A model generated the notes under the pieces. That model was given only the letters and a program-made list of their open reading frames with translations, ran no database searches and was not told the DNA's origin. From Clusia tigrina (Eukaryota; Arthropoda; Insecta; Diptera; Clusiidae), in the NCBI GenBank assembly GCA_920105625.2, contig OV050033.1, positions 112,801,700-112,865,699 of the forward strand: a stretch of 64,000 nucleotides of DNA. Reading direction: 5' to 3'. Position 1 is the first letter of the stretch. Every line of letters starts with the position of its first letter. A program made the translations under genes and the position numbers. Positions 37,834 to 50,072 of this stretch are shown piece by piece.

Positions 37834-40108
37834 CAGTGTTTGATTTGGGACTCAAGGGTAGCATAGCTTTGAGCGATAGCTTAAATTGACAAGAGGCTCG
37901 AGTACTTTATTGTTACAAAATTTCAAGGTTTTATGACCCTCCAGTAAAGAGTTACAAGCATTTGTATGTTGCAAACTTTGATAGGTGTAGGACGTACCGT
38001 ATAGAAGATAGGGCCATTTGAAGTTTTATCAGTGTTTGATTTGGGACCCAATGGTAGCTTAGCTTTGAGCGATAGCTTAAATTGACAAGAGGCTCGAGTA
38101 CTTTATTGTTACAAAATTTAAAGGTTTTATGGTGCTCCAGTAGAAAGATACAAGTATTTGTATGTTGCACACTTTGATAGGTATAGGTCGTACCGTATAG
38201 AAGTTAGGGCCATTTGAAGTTTTATCAGTGTTTGATTTGGGACTCGAGGGTAGCATAGCTTTGAGCGATAACTTAAATTGACAAGAGGCTCGAGTACTTT
38301 ATTGTTACAAAATTTCAAGGTTTTATGACGCTCCAGTAAAAAGTTACAAGCATTTGTGTGATGCAAACTTTGATAGGTGTAGTACGTACCGTATAGAAGT
38401 TAGGGCCACTTGAAGTTTTATCAGTGTTTGATTTGGGACTCAAGGGTAGCATAGCTTTGAGCGATAGCTTAAATTGGCTAGAGGCTCGAGTACTTTATTG
38501 TTACAAAATTTCAAGGTTTTATGACGCTCCAATAAAAAGTTACAAGCATTTGTATGTTGCAAACTTTGATAGGTGTAGGACGTACCGTATAGAAGTTAGG
38601 GCCATTAGAAGTTTTATCAGTGTTTGATTTGGGACTCAAGAGTTGCATAGCTTTGAGCGATAGATTAAATTGACAAGATGCTCGAGTACTTAATTGTTAC
38701 AAAATTTCAAGGTTTTATGACGCTCCAGTAAAAAGTTACAAGCATTTGTATGTTGCAAACTTTGATAGGTGTAGGACGTACCGTATAGAAGTTAGGACCA
38801 TTTGAAGTTTTATCAGTGTTTGATTTGGGACCCATAAGTAGCTTAGCTTTGAGCGATAGCTTAAATTGACAAGAGGCTCGAGTACTTTATTGTTACAAAA
38901 TTTAAAGGTATTATGGTGCTCCAGTAAAAAGTTACAAGCATTTGTATGTTGCAAACTTTGATAGGTATAGGTCGTACCGTATAGAGTTTAGGGCCATTTG
39001 AAGTTTTATCAGTGCTTGATTTGGGACTCAAGGGTAGCATAGCTTTGAGCGATAGCTTAAATTGACAAGAGGCTCGAGTACTTTATTGTTACAAAATTTC
39101 AAGGTTTTATGACCCTCCAGTAAAAAGTTACAAGCATTTGTATGTTGCACACTTTCATAGGTGTAGGACGTACTGTATAGAAGTTAGGGCCATCCGAAGC
39201 TTTATCAGTAATTGATTTCATGGTTTTATGACGCTCCAGTAAAAAGTTACAAGCATTTGTATGTTGCAAACTTTGATAGGTGTAGGACGTTCCGTATAGA
39301 ATTTAGGGCCATTTGACGTCTTATCAGTGCTTGATTTGGGAATCAAGGGTAGCATAGCTTTGAGCTTTAGCTTAAATTGACAAGAAGCTCGAGTACTTTA
39401 TTGTTACAAAATTTCAAGGTTTTATGACGCTCCAGTAAAAAGTTACAAGCATTTGTATGTTGCAAACTTTGATAGGTGTAGGACGTACCGTATAGAAGTT
39501 AGTACCATTTGAAGTTTTATCAGTGTTTGATTTGGGACTCAAGGGTAGCATAGCTTTGAGCGATAGCTTAAATTGACAAGAGGCTCGAGTACTTTATTGT
39601 TACAAAATTTCAAGGTTTTATGACCCTCCAGTAAAGAGTTACAAGCATTTGTATGTTGCAAACTTTTATAGGTGTAGGACGTACTGTATAGAAGATAGGG
39701 CCATTTGAAGTTTTATCAGTGTTTGATTTGGGACCCAAGGGTAGCTTAGCTTTGAGCGGTAGCTTAAATTGACAAGAGGCTCGAGTACTTTATTGTTACA
39801 AAATTTAAAGGCTTTATGGTGCTCCAGTAAAAAGATACAAGCATTTGTATGTTGCACACTTTGATAGGTATAGGTCGTACCGTATAGAAGTTAGGGCCAT
39901 TTGAAGTTTTATCAGTGTTTGATTTGGGACTCGAGGGTAGCATAGCTTTGAGCGATAACGTAAATTGACAAGAGGCTCGAGTACTTTATTGTTACAAAAT
40001 TTCAAGGTTTTATGACGCTCCAGTAAAAAGTTACAAGCATTTGTATGTTGCAAACTTTGATAGGTGTAGGACGTACCGTATAGAAGTTAGGGCCATTTGA
40101 AGTTTTAT
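37834..40108 (+). repeat. HOR-D segment, first copy (mosaic)
   Basis: Monomers start at 37834, 38030, 38226, 38422, 38618, 38814, 39010, 39206 (short), 39325, 39521, 39717 and 39913. Parts recur downstream at different offsets: 37952-38620 matches from 40701 (2,749 bp), and 38736-39230 matches from 42188 (3,452 bp). Diagnostic variants are CCAGTAAAGAGTTAC, GAAGATAGGGCC, CTCGAGGGTAGC and TGCACACTTTG. Confidence 0.85.
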
Positions 40109-40275
40109 CAGTGTTTGATTTGGGACTCAAGGGTAGCATAGCTTTGAGCGATAGCTTAAATTGACAAGAGGCTCGAGTACTTTACTCCAGTAAAAAGTTA
40201 CAACCATTTGTATGTTGCAAACGTTCATACGTGTAGGACGTACTGTATAGAAGTTAGGGCCATTTGAAGCTTTAT

Positions 40276-40386
40276 CAGTAATTGATTTCATTTTTTTATG
40301 ACGCTCCAGTAAAAAGTTACAAGCATTTATATGTTGCAAACTTTGATAGGTGTAGGACGTTCCGTATAGAATTTAGGGCCATTTAT
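40276..40386 (+). repeat. 111-bp monomer (77-bp plus 8-bp deletions)
   Basis: A short monomer that has also lost eight bases at its end: GGGCCATTTATCAGTG in place of the form with GAAGTTTT before ATCAG. Its start reads GATTTCATTTTTTTATGACG. Copies are at 40276, 43336 and 48160, always directly after a 167-bp monomer, giving a fixed 278-bp pair. Confidence 0.93.
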
Positions 40387-41366
40387 CAGTGTTTGATTTG
40401 GGAATTAAGGGTAGCATAGCTTTGAGCGATAGCTTAAATTGACAAGAGGCTCGAGTACTTTATTGTTACAAAATTTCAAGGTTTTATGACGCTCCAGTAA
40501 AAAGTTACAAGCATTTGTATGTTGCAAACTTTGATAGGTATAGGACGTACTGTATAGAAGTTAGGGCCATTTGAAGTTTTATCAGTATTTGATTTGGGAC
40601 CCAAGGGTAGCTTAGCTTTGAGCGATAGCTTAAATTGACAAGAGGCTCGAGTACTTTATTGTTACAAAATTTCAAGGTTTTATGACCCTCCAGTAAAGAG
40701 TTACAAGCATTTGTATGTTGCAAACTTTGATAGGTGTAGGACGTACCGTATAGAAGATAGGGCCATTTGAAGTTTTATCAGTGTTTGATTTGGGACCCAA
40801 GGGTAGCTTAGCTTTGAGCGATAGCTTAAATTGACAAGAGGCTCGAGTACTTTATTGTTACAAAATTTAAAGGTTTTATGGTGCTCCAGTAGAAAGATAC
40901 AAGTATTTGTATGTTGCACACTTTGATAGGTATAGGTCGTACCGTATAGAAGTTAGGGCCATTTGAAGTTTTATCAGTGTTTGATTTGGGACTCGAGGGT
41001 AGCATAGCTTTGAGCGATAACTTAAATTGACAAGAGGCTCGAGTACTTTATTGTTACAAAATTTCAAGGTTTTATGACGCTCCAGTAAAAAGTTACAAGC
41101 ATTTGTGTGTTGCAAACTTTGATAGGTGTAGTACGTACCGTATAGAAGTTAGGGCCACTTGAAGTTTTATCAGTGTTTGATTTGGGACTCAAGGGTAGCA
41201 TAGCTTTGAGCGATAGCTTAAATTGGCTAGAGGCTCGAGTACTTTATTGTTACAAAATTTCAAGGTTTTATGACGCTCCAATAAAAAGTTACAAGCATTT
41301 GTATGTTGCAAACTTTGATAGGTATAGGACGTACCGTGTAGAAGTTAGGGCCATTTGAAGTTTTAT

Positions 41367-41558
41367 CAGTGTTTGATTTGGGAACCAAGGGTAGCATAGC
41401 TTTGAGCGATAGCTTAAATTGACAAGAGGCTCGAGTACTTTATTGTTACAAAATTTCAAGGTTTTATGACGCTTCAGTAAAAAGTTACAAGCATTTGTAT
41501 GTTGCAAACTTTGTAGTAGGACGTACCGTATAGAAGTTAATACCATTTGAAGTTTTAT
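41367..41558 (+). repeat. 192-bp monomer variant (CTTTGTAGTAGGACG)
   Basis: The usual CTTTGATAGGTGTAGGACG is shortened to CTTTGTAGTAGGACG, a net loss of four bases, and TTAATACC follows. Copies start at 41367, 43839 and 48663, each followed by a monomer with CTCATGGGTAACATAGC and then by a GTTTGATTTCATGG short monomer. It is a good marker for this domain. Confidence 0.92.
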
Positions 41559-43168
41559 CAGTGTTTGATTTGGGACTCATGGGTAACATAGCTTTGAGCG
41601 ATAGCTTAAATTGACAAGAGGCTCGATTACTTTATTGTTACAAAATTTCAGGGTTTTATGACCCTCCAGTAAAGAGTTACAAGCATTTGTATGTTGCAAA
41701 CTTTGATAGATGTAGGATGTACCGTATAGAAGATAGGGCCATTTGAAGTTTTATCAGTGTTTGATTTCATGGTTTTATGACGCTCCAGAAAAAAGTTACA
41801 AGCATTTGTATGTTGCAAGTTTTGATAGGTGTAGGACATACCGTATAGAAGTTAAGGCCATATGAAGTTTTATCAGTCTTTGATTTGGGACTCAAGGGTA
41901 TCATAGATTTGAGCGATAGCTTAAATTGACAAGAGGCTCGAGTACTTTATTGTTACAAAATTTCAACGTTTTATGACGCTCCAGTAAAAAGTTACAAGCA
42001 TTTGTATGTTGCAAACTTTGATAGGTGTAGGACGTACCGTATAGAAGTTAGGGCCATTAGAAGTTTTATCAGTGTTTGATTTGGGACTCAAGAGTTGCAT
42101 AGCTTTGAGCGATAGATTAAATTGACAAGATGCTCGAGTACTTAATTGTTACAAAATTTCAAGGTTTTATGACGCTCCAGTAAAAAGTTACAAGCATTTG
42201 TATGTTGCAAACTTTGATAGGTGTAGGACGTACCGTATAGAAGTTAGGACCATTTGAAGTTTTATCAGTGTTTGATTTGGGACCCATAAGTAGCTTAGCT
42301 TTGAGCGATAGCTTAAATTGACAAGAGGCTCGAGTACTTTATTGTTACAAAATTTAAAGGTATTATGGTGCTCCAGTAAAAAGTTACAAGCATTTGTATG
42401 TTGCAAACTTTGATAGGTATAGGTCGTACCGTATAGAGTTTAGGGCCATTTGAAGTTTTATCAGTGCTTGATTTGGGACTCAAGGGTAGCATAGCTTTGA
42501 GCGATAGCTTAAATTGACAAGAGGCTCGAGTACTTTATTGTTACAAAATTTCAAGGTTTTATGACCCTCCAGTAAAAAGTTACAAGCATTTGTATGTTGC
42601 ACACTTTCATAGGTGTAGGACGTACTGTATAGAAGTTAGGGCCATCCGAAGCTTTATCAGTAATTGATTTCATGGTTTTATGACGCTCCAGTAAAAAGTT
42701 ACAAGCATTTGTATGTTGCAAACTTTGATAGGTGTAGGACATACCGTATAGAAGTTAGTACCATTTGAAGTTTTATCAGTGTTTGATTTGGGACTCAAGG
42801 GTAGCATAGCTTTGAGCGATAGCTTAAATTGACAAGAGGCTCGAGTACTTTATTGTTACAAAATTTAAAGGTTTTATGGTGCTCCAGTAAAAAGATACAA
42901 GCATTTGTATGTTGCACACTTTGATAGGTATAGGTCGTACCGTATAGAAGTTAGGGCCATTTTAAGTTTTATCAGTGTTTGATTTGGGACTCGAGGGTAG
43001 CATAGCTTTGAGCGATAACGTAAATTGACAAGAGGCTCGAGTACTTTATTGTTACAAAATTTCAAGGTTTTATGACGCTCCAGTAAAAAGTTACAAGCAT
43101 TTGTATGTTGCAAACTTTGATAGGTGTAGGACGTACCGTATAGAAGTTAGGGCCATTTGAAGTTTTAT

Positions 43169-46100
43169 CAGTGTTTGATTTGGGAGTCAAGGGTAGCATA
43201 GCTTTGAGCGATAGCTTAAATTGACAAGAGGCTCGAGTACTTTACTCCAGTAAAAAGTTACAACCATTTGTATGTTGCAAACGTTCATACGTGTAGGACG
43301 TACTGTATAGAAGTTAGGGCCATTTGAAGCTTTATCAGTAATTGATTTCATTTTTTTATGACGCTCCAGTAAAAAGTTACAAGCATTTATATGTTGCAAA
43401 CTTTGATAGGTGTAGGACGTTCCGTATAGAATTTAGGGCCATTTATCAGTGTTTGATTTGGGAATTAAGGGTAGCATAGCTTTGAGCGATAGCTTAAATT
43501 GTCAAGAGGCTCGAGTACTTTATTGTTACAAAATTTCAAGGTTTTATGACGCTCCAGTAAAAAGTTACAAGCATTTGTATGTTGCAAACTTTGATAGGTA
43601 TAGGACGTACTGTATAGAAGTTAGGGCCATTTGAAGTTTTATCAGTATTTGATTTGGGACCCAAGGGTAGCTTAGCTTTGAGCGATAGCTTAAATTGACA
43701 AGAGGCTCGAGTACTTTATTGTTACAAAATTTCAAGGTTTTATGGTGTTCCAGTTAAAACTTACAAGCATTTGTATGTTGCAAACTTTGATTGGTATAGG
43801 ACGTACTGTATAGAAGTTAGGGCCATTTGAAGTTTTATCAGTGTTTGATTTGGGACTCGAGTGTAGCATAGCTTTGACCGATAACTTAAATTGACAAGAG
43901 GCTCGAGTACTTTATTGTTACAAAATTTCAAGGTTTTATGACGCTTCAGTAAAAAGTTACAAACATTTGTATGTTGCAAACTTTGTAGTAGGACGTACCG
44001 TATAGAAGTTAATACCATTTGAAGTTTTATCAGTGTTTGATTTGGGACTCATGGGTAACATAGCTTTGAGCGATAGCTTAAATTGACAAGAGGCTCGATT
44101 ACTTTATTGTTACAAAATTTCAGGGTTTTATGACCCTCCAGTAAAGAGTTACAAGCATTTGTATGTTGCAAACTTTGATAGGTGTAGGATGTACCGTATA
44201 GAAGATAGGGCCATTTGAAGTTTTATCAGTGTTTGATTTCATGGTTTTATGACGCTCCAGAAAAAAGTTACAAGCATTTGTATGTTGCAAGTTTTGATAG
44301 GTGTAGGACATACCGTATAGAAGTTAAGGCCATATGAAGTTTTATCAGTCTTTGATTTGGGACTCAAGGGTATCATAGATTTGAGCGATAGCTTAAATTG
44401 ACAAGAGGCTCGAGTACTTTATTGTTACAAAATTTCAACGTTTTATGACGCTCCAGTAAAAAGTTACAAGCATTTGTATGTTGCAAACTTTGATAGGTGT
44501 AGGACGTACCGTATAGAAGTTAGGGCCATTAGAAGTTTTATCAGTGTTTGATTTGGGACTCAAGAGTTGTATAGCTTTGAGCGATAGATTAAATTGACAA
44601 GATGCTCGAGTTCTTAATTGTTACAAAATTTCAAGGTTTTATGACGCTCCAGTAAAAAGTTACAAGCATTTGTATGTTGCAAACTTTGATAGGTGTAGGT
44701 CGTACCGTATAGAGTTTAGGGCCATTTGAAGTTTTATCAGTGCTTGATTTGGGACTCAAGGGTAGCATAGCTTTGAGCGATAGCTTAAATTGACAAGAGG
44801 CTCAAGTACTTTATTGTTACAAAATTTCAAGGTTTTATGACCCTCCAGTAAAAAGTTACAAGCATTTGTATGCTGCACACTTTCATAGGTGGAGGACGTA
44901 CTGTATAGAAGTTAGGGCCATCCGAAGCTTTATCAGTAATTGATTTCATGGTTTTATGACGCTCCAGTAAAAAGTTACAAGCATTTGTATGTTGCAAACT
45001 TTGATAGGTGTAGGACGTTCCGTATAGAATTTAGGGCCATTTGACGTCTTATCAGTGCTTGATTTGGGAATCAAGGGTAGCATAGCTTTGAGCTTTAGCT
45101 TAAATTGACAAGAAGCTCGAGTACTTTATTGTTACAAAATTTCAAGGTTTTATGACGCTCCAGTAAAAAGTTACAAGCATTTGTATGTTGCAAACTTTGA
45201 TAGGTGTAGGACGTACCGTATAGAAGTTAGTACCATTTGAAGTTTTATCAGTGTTTGATTTGGGACTCAAGGGTAGCAGAGCTTTGAGCGATAGCTTAAA
45301 TTGACAAGAGGCTCGAGTACTTTATTGTTACAAAATTTCAAGGTTTTATGACCCTCCAGTAAAGAGTTACAAGCATTTGTATGTTGCAAACTTTTATAGG
45401 TGTAGGACGTACCGTATAGAAGATAGGGCCATTTGAAGTTTTATCAGTGTTTGATTTGGGACCCAAGGGTAGCTTAGCTTTGAGCGGTAGCTTAAATTGA
45501 CAAGAGGCTCGAGTACTTTATTGTTACAAAATTTAAAGGTTTTATGGTGCTCCAGTAAAAAGATACAAGCATTTGTATGTTGCACACTTTGATAGGTATA
45601 GGTCGTACCGTATAGAAGTTAGGGCCATTTGAAGTTTTATCAGTGTTTGATTTGGGACTCGAGGGTATCATAGCTTTGAGCGATAAAGTAAATTGACAAG
45701 AGGCTCGAGTACTTTATTGTTACAAAATTTTAAGGTTTTATGACGCTCCAGTAAAAAGTTACAAGCATTTGTATGTTGCAAACTTTGATAGGTGTAGGAC
45801 GTACCGTATAGAAGTTAGGGCCATTTGAAGTTTTATCAGTGTTTGATTTGGGACTCAAGGGTAGCATAGCTTTGAGCGATAGCTTAAATTGACAAGAGGC
45901 TCGAGTACTTTATTGTTACAAAATTTCAAGGTTTTATGACGCTCCAGTAAAAAGTTACAAGCATTTGTATGTTGCAAACTTTGATAGGTGTAGGACATAC
46001 CGTATAGAAGTTAGGGCCATTTGAAGTTTTATCAGTGTTTGATTTGGGACTCAAGGGTAGCATAGCTTTGAGCGATAGCTTAAATTGACAAGAGGCTCGA

Positions 46101-47992
46101 GTACTTTATTGTTACAAGATTTCAAGGTTTTATGACGCTCCAGTAAAAAGTTACAAGCATTTGTATGTTGCAAACTTTGATAGGTGTAGGACATACCGTA
46201 TAGAAGTTAAGGCCATTTGAAGTTTTATCAGTGTTTGATTTGGGACTCAAGGGTAGCATATATTTGAGCGATAGCTTAAATTCACAAGAGGCTCGAGTAC
46301 TTTATTGTTAAAAAATTTCAACGTTTTATGACGCTCCAGTAAAAAGTTACAAGCATTTGTATGTTGCAAACTTTGATTGGTGTAGGACATACCGTAAAGA
46401 AATTAGGGCCATTCAAAGTTTTATCAGTGTTTGATTTAGGACTCAAGGGTAGCATAGCTTTGAGCGATAGCTTAAATTGACAAGAGGCTCGAGTACTTTA
46501 TTGTTACAAAATTTCAAGGTTTTATGGTGTTCCAATAAAAACTTACAAGCATTTGTATGTTGCAAACTTTGATTGGTATAGGACGTGCTGTATAGAAGTT
46601 AGGGCCATTTGAAGTTTTATCAGTGTTTGATTTGGGACTCGAGGGTAGCATAGCTTTGAGCGATAACTTAAATTGACAAGAGGCTCGAGTACTTTATTGT
46701 TACAAAATTTCAAGGTTTTATGGTGTTCCAGTTAAAACTTACAAGCATTTGTATGTTGCAAACTTTGATTGGTATAGGACGTACTGTATAGAAGTTAGGG
46801 CCATTTGAAGTTTTATCAGTGTTTGATTTGGGACTCGAGTGTAGCATAGCTTTGACCGATAACTTAAATTGACAAGAGGCTCGAGTACTTTATTGTTACA
46901 AAATTTCAAGGTTTTATGACGCTCCAGTAAAAAGTTACAAGCATTTGTATGTTCCAAACTTTGATAGGTATAGGACGTACCGTATAGAAGTTAGTACCAT
47001 TTGAAGTTTTATCAGTGTTTGATTTGGGACTCAAGGGTAGCATAGCTTTGAGCGATAGCTTAAATTGACAAGAGGCCCGAGTACTTTATTGTTCCAAAAA
47101 TTCAAGTTTTTATGACGCTCCAGTAAAAAGTTACAAGCATTTGTATGTTGCAAACTTTGATAGGTGTAGGACTTACCGTATAAAAGTTAGGACCATTTAA
47201 AGTTTTATCAGTGATTGATTTGGGACTCAAGGGTACCATAGCTTTGAGCGATAGCTTAAATTGACAAGAGGCTCGAGAACTTTACTGTTACAATATTTCA
47301 AGGTTTTTTGACGCTCCAGTAAAAAGTTACAAGCATTTGTATGTTGCAAACTTTGATAGGTGTAGGACGTACCGTATAGAAGTTAGTACCATTTGAAGTT
47401 TTATCAGTGTTTGATTTGGGACTCAAGGGTAGCAGAGCTTTGAGCGATAGCTTAAATTGACAAGAGGCTCGAGTACTTTATTGTTACAAAATTTCAAGGT
47501 TTTATGACCCTCCAGTAAAGAGTTACAAGCATTTGTATGTTGCAAACTTTTATAGGTGTAGGACGTACCCTATAGAAGATAGGGCCATTTGAAGTTTTAT
47601 CAGTGTTTGATTTGGGACCCAAGGGTAGCTTAGCTTTGAGCGGTAGCTTAAATTGACAAGAGGCTCGAGTACTTTATTGTTACAAAATTTAAAGGTTTTA
47701 TGGTGCTCCAGTAAAAAGATACAAGCATTTGTATGTTGCACACTTTGATAGGTATAGGTCGTACCGTATAGAAGTTAGGGCCATTTGAAGTTTTATCAGT
47801 GTTTGATTTGGGACTCGAGGGTATCATAGCTTTGAGCGATAACGTAAATTGACAAGAGGCTCGAGTACTTTATTGTTACAAAATTTCAAGGTTTTATGAC
47901 GCTCCAGTAAAAAGTTACAAGCATTTGTATGTTGCAAACTTTGATAGGTGTAGGACGTACCGTATAGAAGTTAGGGCCATTTGAAGTTTTAT
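43169..47992 (+). repeat. 4,824-bp HOR, copy 1
   Basis: Begins with the 167-bp (43169) and 111-bp (43336) monomers, then the 192-bp monomer (43839), short monomers at 44227 and 44934, and a run of full monomers (45053-47992) without short ones. That run contains one complete 2,156-bp 11-mer (45249-47404) and the start of another. The unit repeats at 47993 with very few differences, so the duplication is probably recent. Confidence 0.92.
45249..47404 (+). repeat. HOR-E 11-mer (2,156 bp), copy 1
   Basis: Eleven full-length monomers (45249, 45445, 45641, 45837, 46033, 46229, 46425, 46621, 46817, 47013, 47209) with no short one. Markers include GTAGCAGAGC, GAGCGGTAGC, TTGTTACAAGATTTC, GCATATATTTGAGCG with AAATTCACAAG, CCGTAAAGAAATTAG and the GAGGCCCGAG / GTGATTGATTT pair. 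A second copy begins at 47405 but is cut by the 4,824-bp unit boundary at 47993. Confidence 0.92.
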
Positions 47993-50072
47993 CAGTGTTT
48001 GATTTGGGACTCAAGGGTAGCATAGCTTTGAGCGATAGCTTAAATTGACAAGAGGCTCGAGTACTTTACTCCAGTAAAAAGTTACAACCATTTGTATGTT
48101 GCAAACGTTCATACGTGTAGGACGTACTGTATAGAAGTTAGGGCCATTTGAAGCTTTATCAGTAATTGATTTCATTTTTTTATGACGCTCCAGTAAAAAG
48201 TTACAAGCATTTATATGTTGCAAACTTTGATAGGTGTAGGACGTTCCGTATAGAATTTAGGGCCATTTATCAGTGTTTGATTTGGGAATTAAGGGTAGCA
48301 TAGCTTTGAGCGATAGCTTAAATTGTCAAGAGGCTCGAGTACTTTATTGTTACAAAATTTCAAGGTTTTATGACGCTCCAGTAAAAAGTTACAAGCATTT
48401 GTATGTTGCAAACTTTGATAGGTATAGGACGTACTGTATAGAAGTTAGGGCCATTTGAAGTTTTATCAGTATTTGATTTGGGACCCAAGGGTAGCTTAGC
48501 TTTGAGCGATAGCTTAAATTGACAAGAGGCTCGAGTACTTTATTGTTACAAAATTTCAAGGTTTTATGGTGTTCCAGTTAAAACTTACAAGCATTTGTAT
48601 GTTGCAAACTTTGATTGGTATAGGACGTACTGTATAGAAGTTAGGGCCATTTGAAGTTTTATCAGTGTTTGATTTGGGACTCGAGTGTAGCATAGCTTTG
48701 ACCGATAACTTAAATTGACAAGAGGCTCGAGTACTTTATTGTTACAAAATTTCAAGGTTTTATGACGCTTCAGTAAAAAGTTACAAACATTTGTATGTTG
48801 CAAACTTTGTAGTAGGACGTACCGTATAGAAGTTAATACCATTTGAAGTTTTATCAGTGTTTGATTTGGGACTCATGGGTAACATAGCTTTGAGCGATAG
48901 CTTAAATTGACAAGAGGCTCGATTACTTTATTGTTACAAAATTTCAGGGTTTTATGACCCTCCAGTAAAGAGTTACAAGCATTTGTATGTTGCAAACTTT
49001 GATAGGTGTAGGATGTACCGTATAGAAGATATGGCCATTTGAAGTTTTATCAGTGTTTGATTTCATGGTTTTATGACGCTCCAGAAAAAAGTTACAAGCA
49101 TTTGTATGTTGCAAGTTTTGATAGGTGTAGGACATACCGTATAGAAGTTAAGGCCATATGAAGTTTTATCAGTCTTTGATTTGGGACTCAAGGGTATCAT
49201 AGATTTGAGCGATAGCTTAAATTGACAAGAGGCTCGAGTACTTTATTGTTACAAAATTTCAACGTTTTATGACGCTCCAGTAAAAAGTTACAAGCATTTG
49301 TATGTTGCAAACTTTGATAGGTGTAGGACGTACCGTATAGAAGTTAGGGCCATTAGAAGTTTTATCAGTGTTTGATTTGGGACTCAAGAGTTGTATAGCT
49401 TTGAGCGATAGATTAAATTGACAAGATGCTCGAGTTCTTAATTGTTACAAAATTTCAAGGTTTTATGACGCTCCAGTAAAAAGTTACAAGCATTTGTATG
49501 TTGCAAACTTTGATAGGTGTAGGTCGTACCGTATAGAGTTTAGGGCCATTTGAAGTTTTATCAGTGCTTGATTTGGGACTCAAGGGTAGCATAGCTTTGA
49601 GCGATAGCTTAAATTGACAAGAGGCTCAAGTACTTTATTGTTACAAAATTTCAAGGTTTTATGACCCTCCAGTAAAAAGTTACAAGCATTTGTATGCTGC
49701 ACACTTTCATAGGTGGAGGACGTACTGTATAGAAGTTAGGGCCATCCGAAGCTTTATCAGTAATTGATTTCATGGTTTTATGACGCTCCAGTAAAAAGTT
49801 ACAAGCATTTGTATGTTGCAAACTTTGATAGGTGTAGGACGTTCCGTATAGAATTTAGGGCCATTTGACGTCTTATCAGTGCTTGATTTGGGAATCAAGG
49901 GTAGCATAGCTTTGAGCTTTAGCTTAAATTGACAAGAAGCTCGATTACTTTATTGTTACAAAATTTCAAGGTTTTATGACGCTCCAGTAAAAAGTTACAA
50001 GCATTTGTATGTTGCAAACTTTGATAGGTGTAGGACGTACCGTATAGAAGTTAGTACCATTTGAAGTTTTAT

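Larger units (their letters stand above)
40109..43168 (+). repeat. 3,060-bp repeat unit, 17 monomers
   Basis: Starts with the 167-bp variant (40109) followed by the 111-bp monomer (40276), and the same pair begins the next units at 43169 and 47993. It includes the 192-bp monomer (41367, CTTTGTAGTAGGACG), a second kind of short monomer beginning CAGTGTTTGATTTCATGG (41755), and a short monomer at 42658. Confidence 0.87.
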
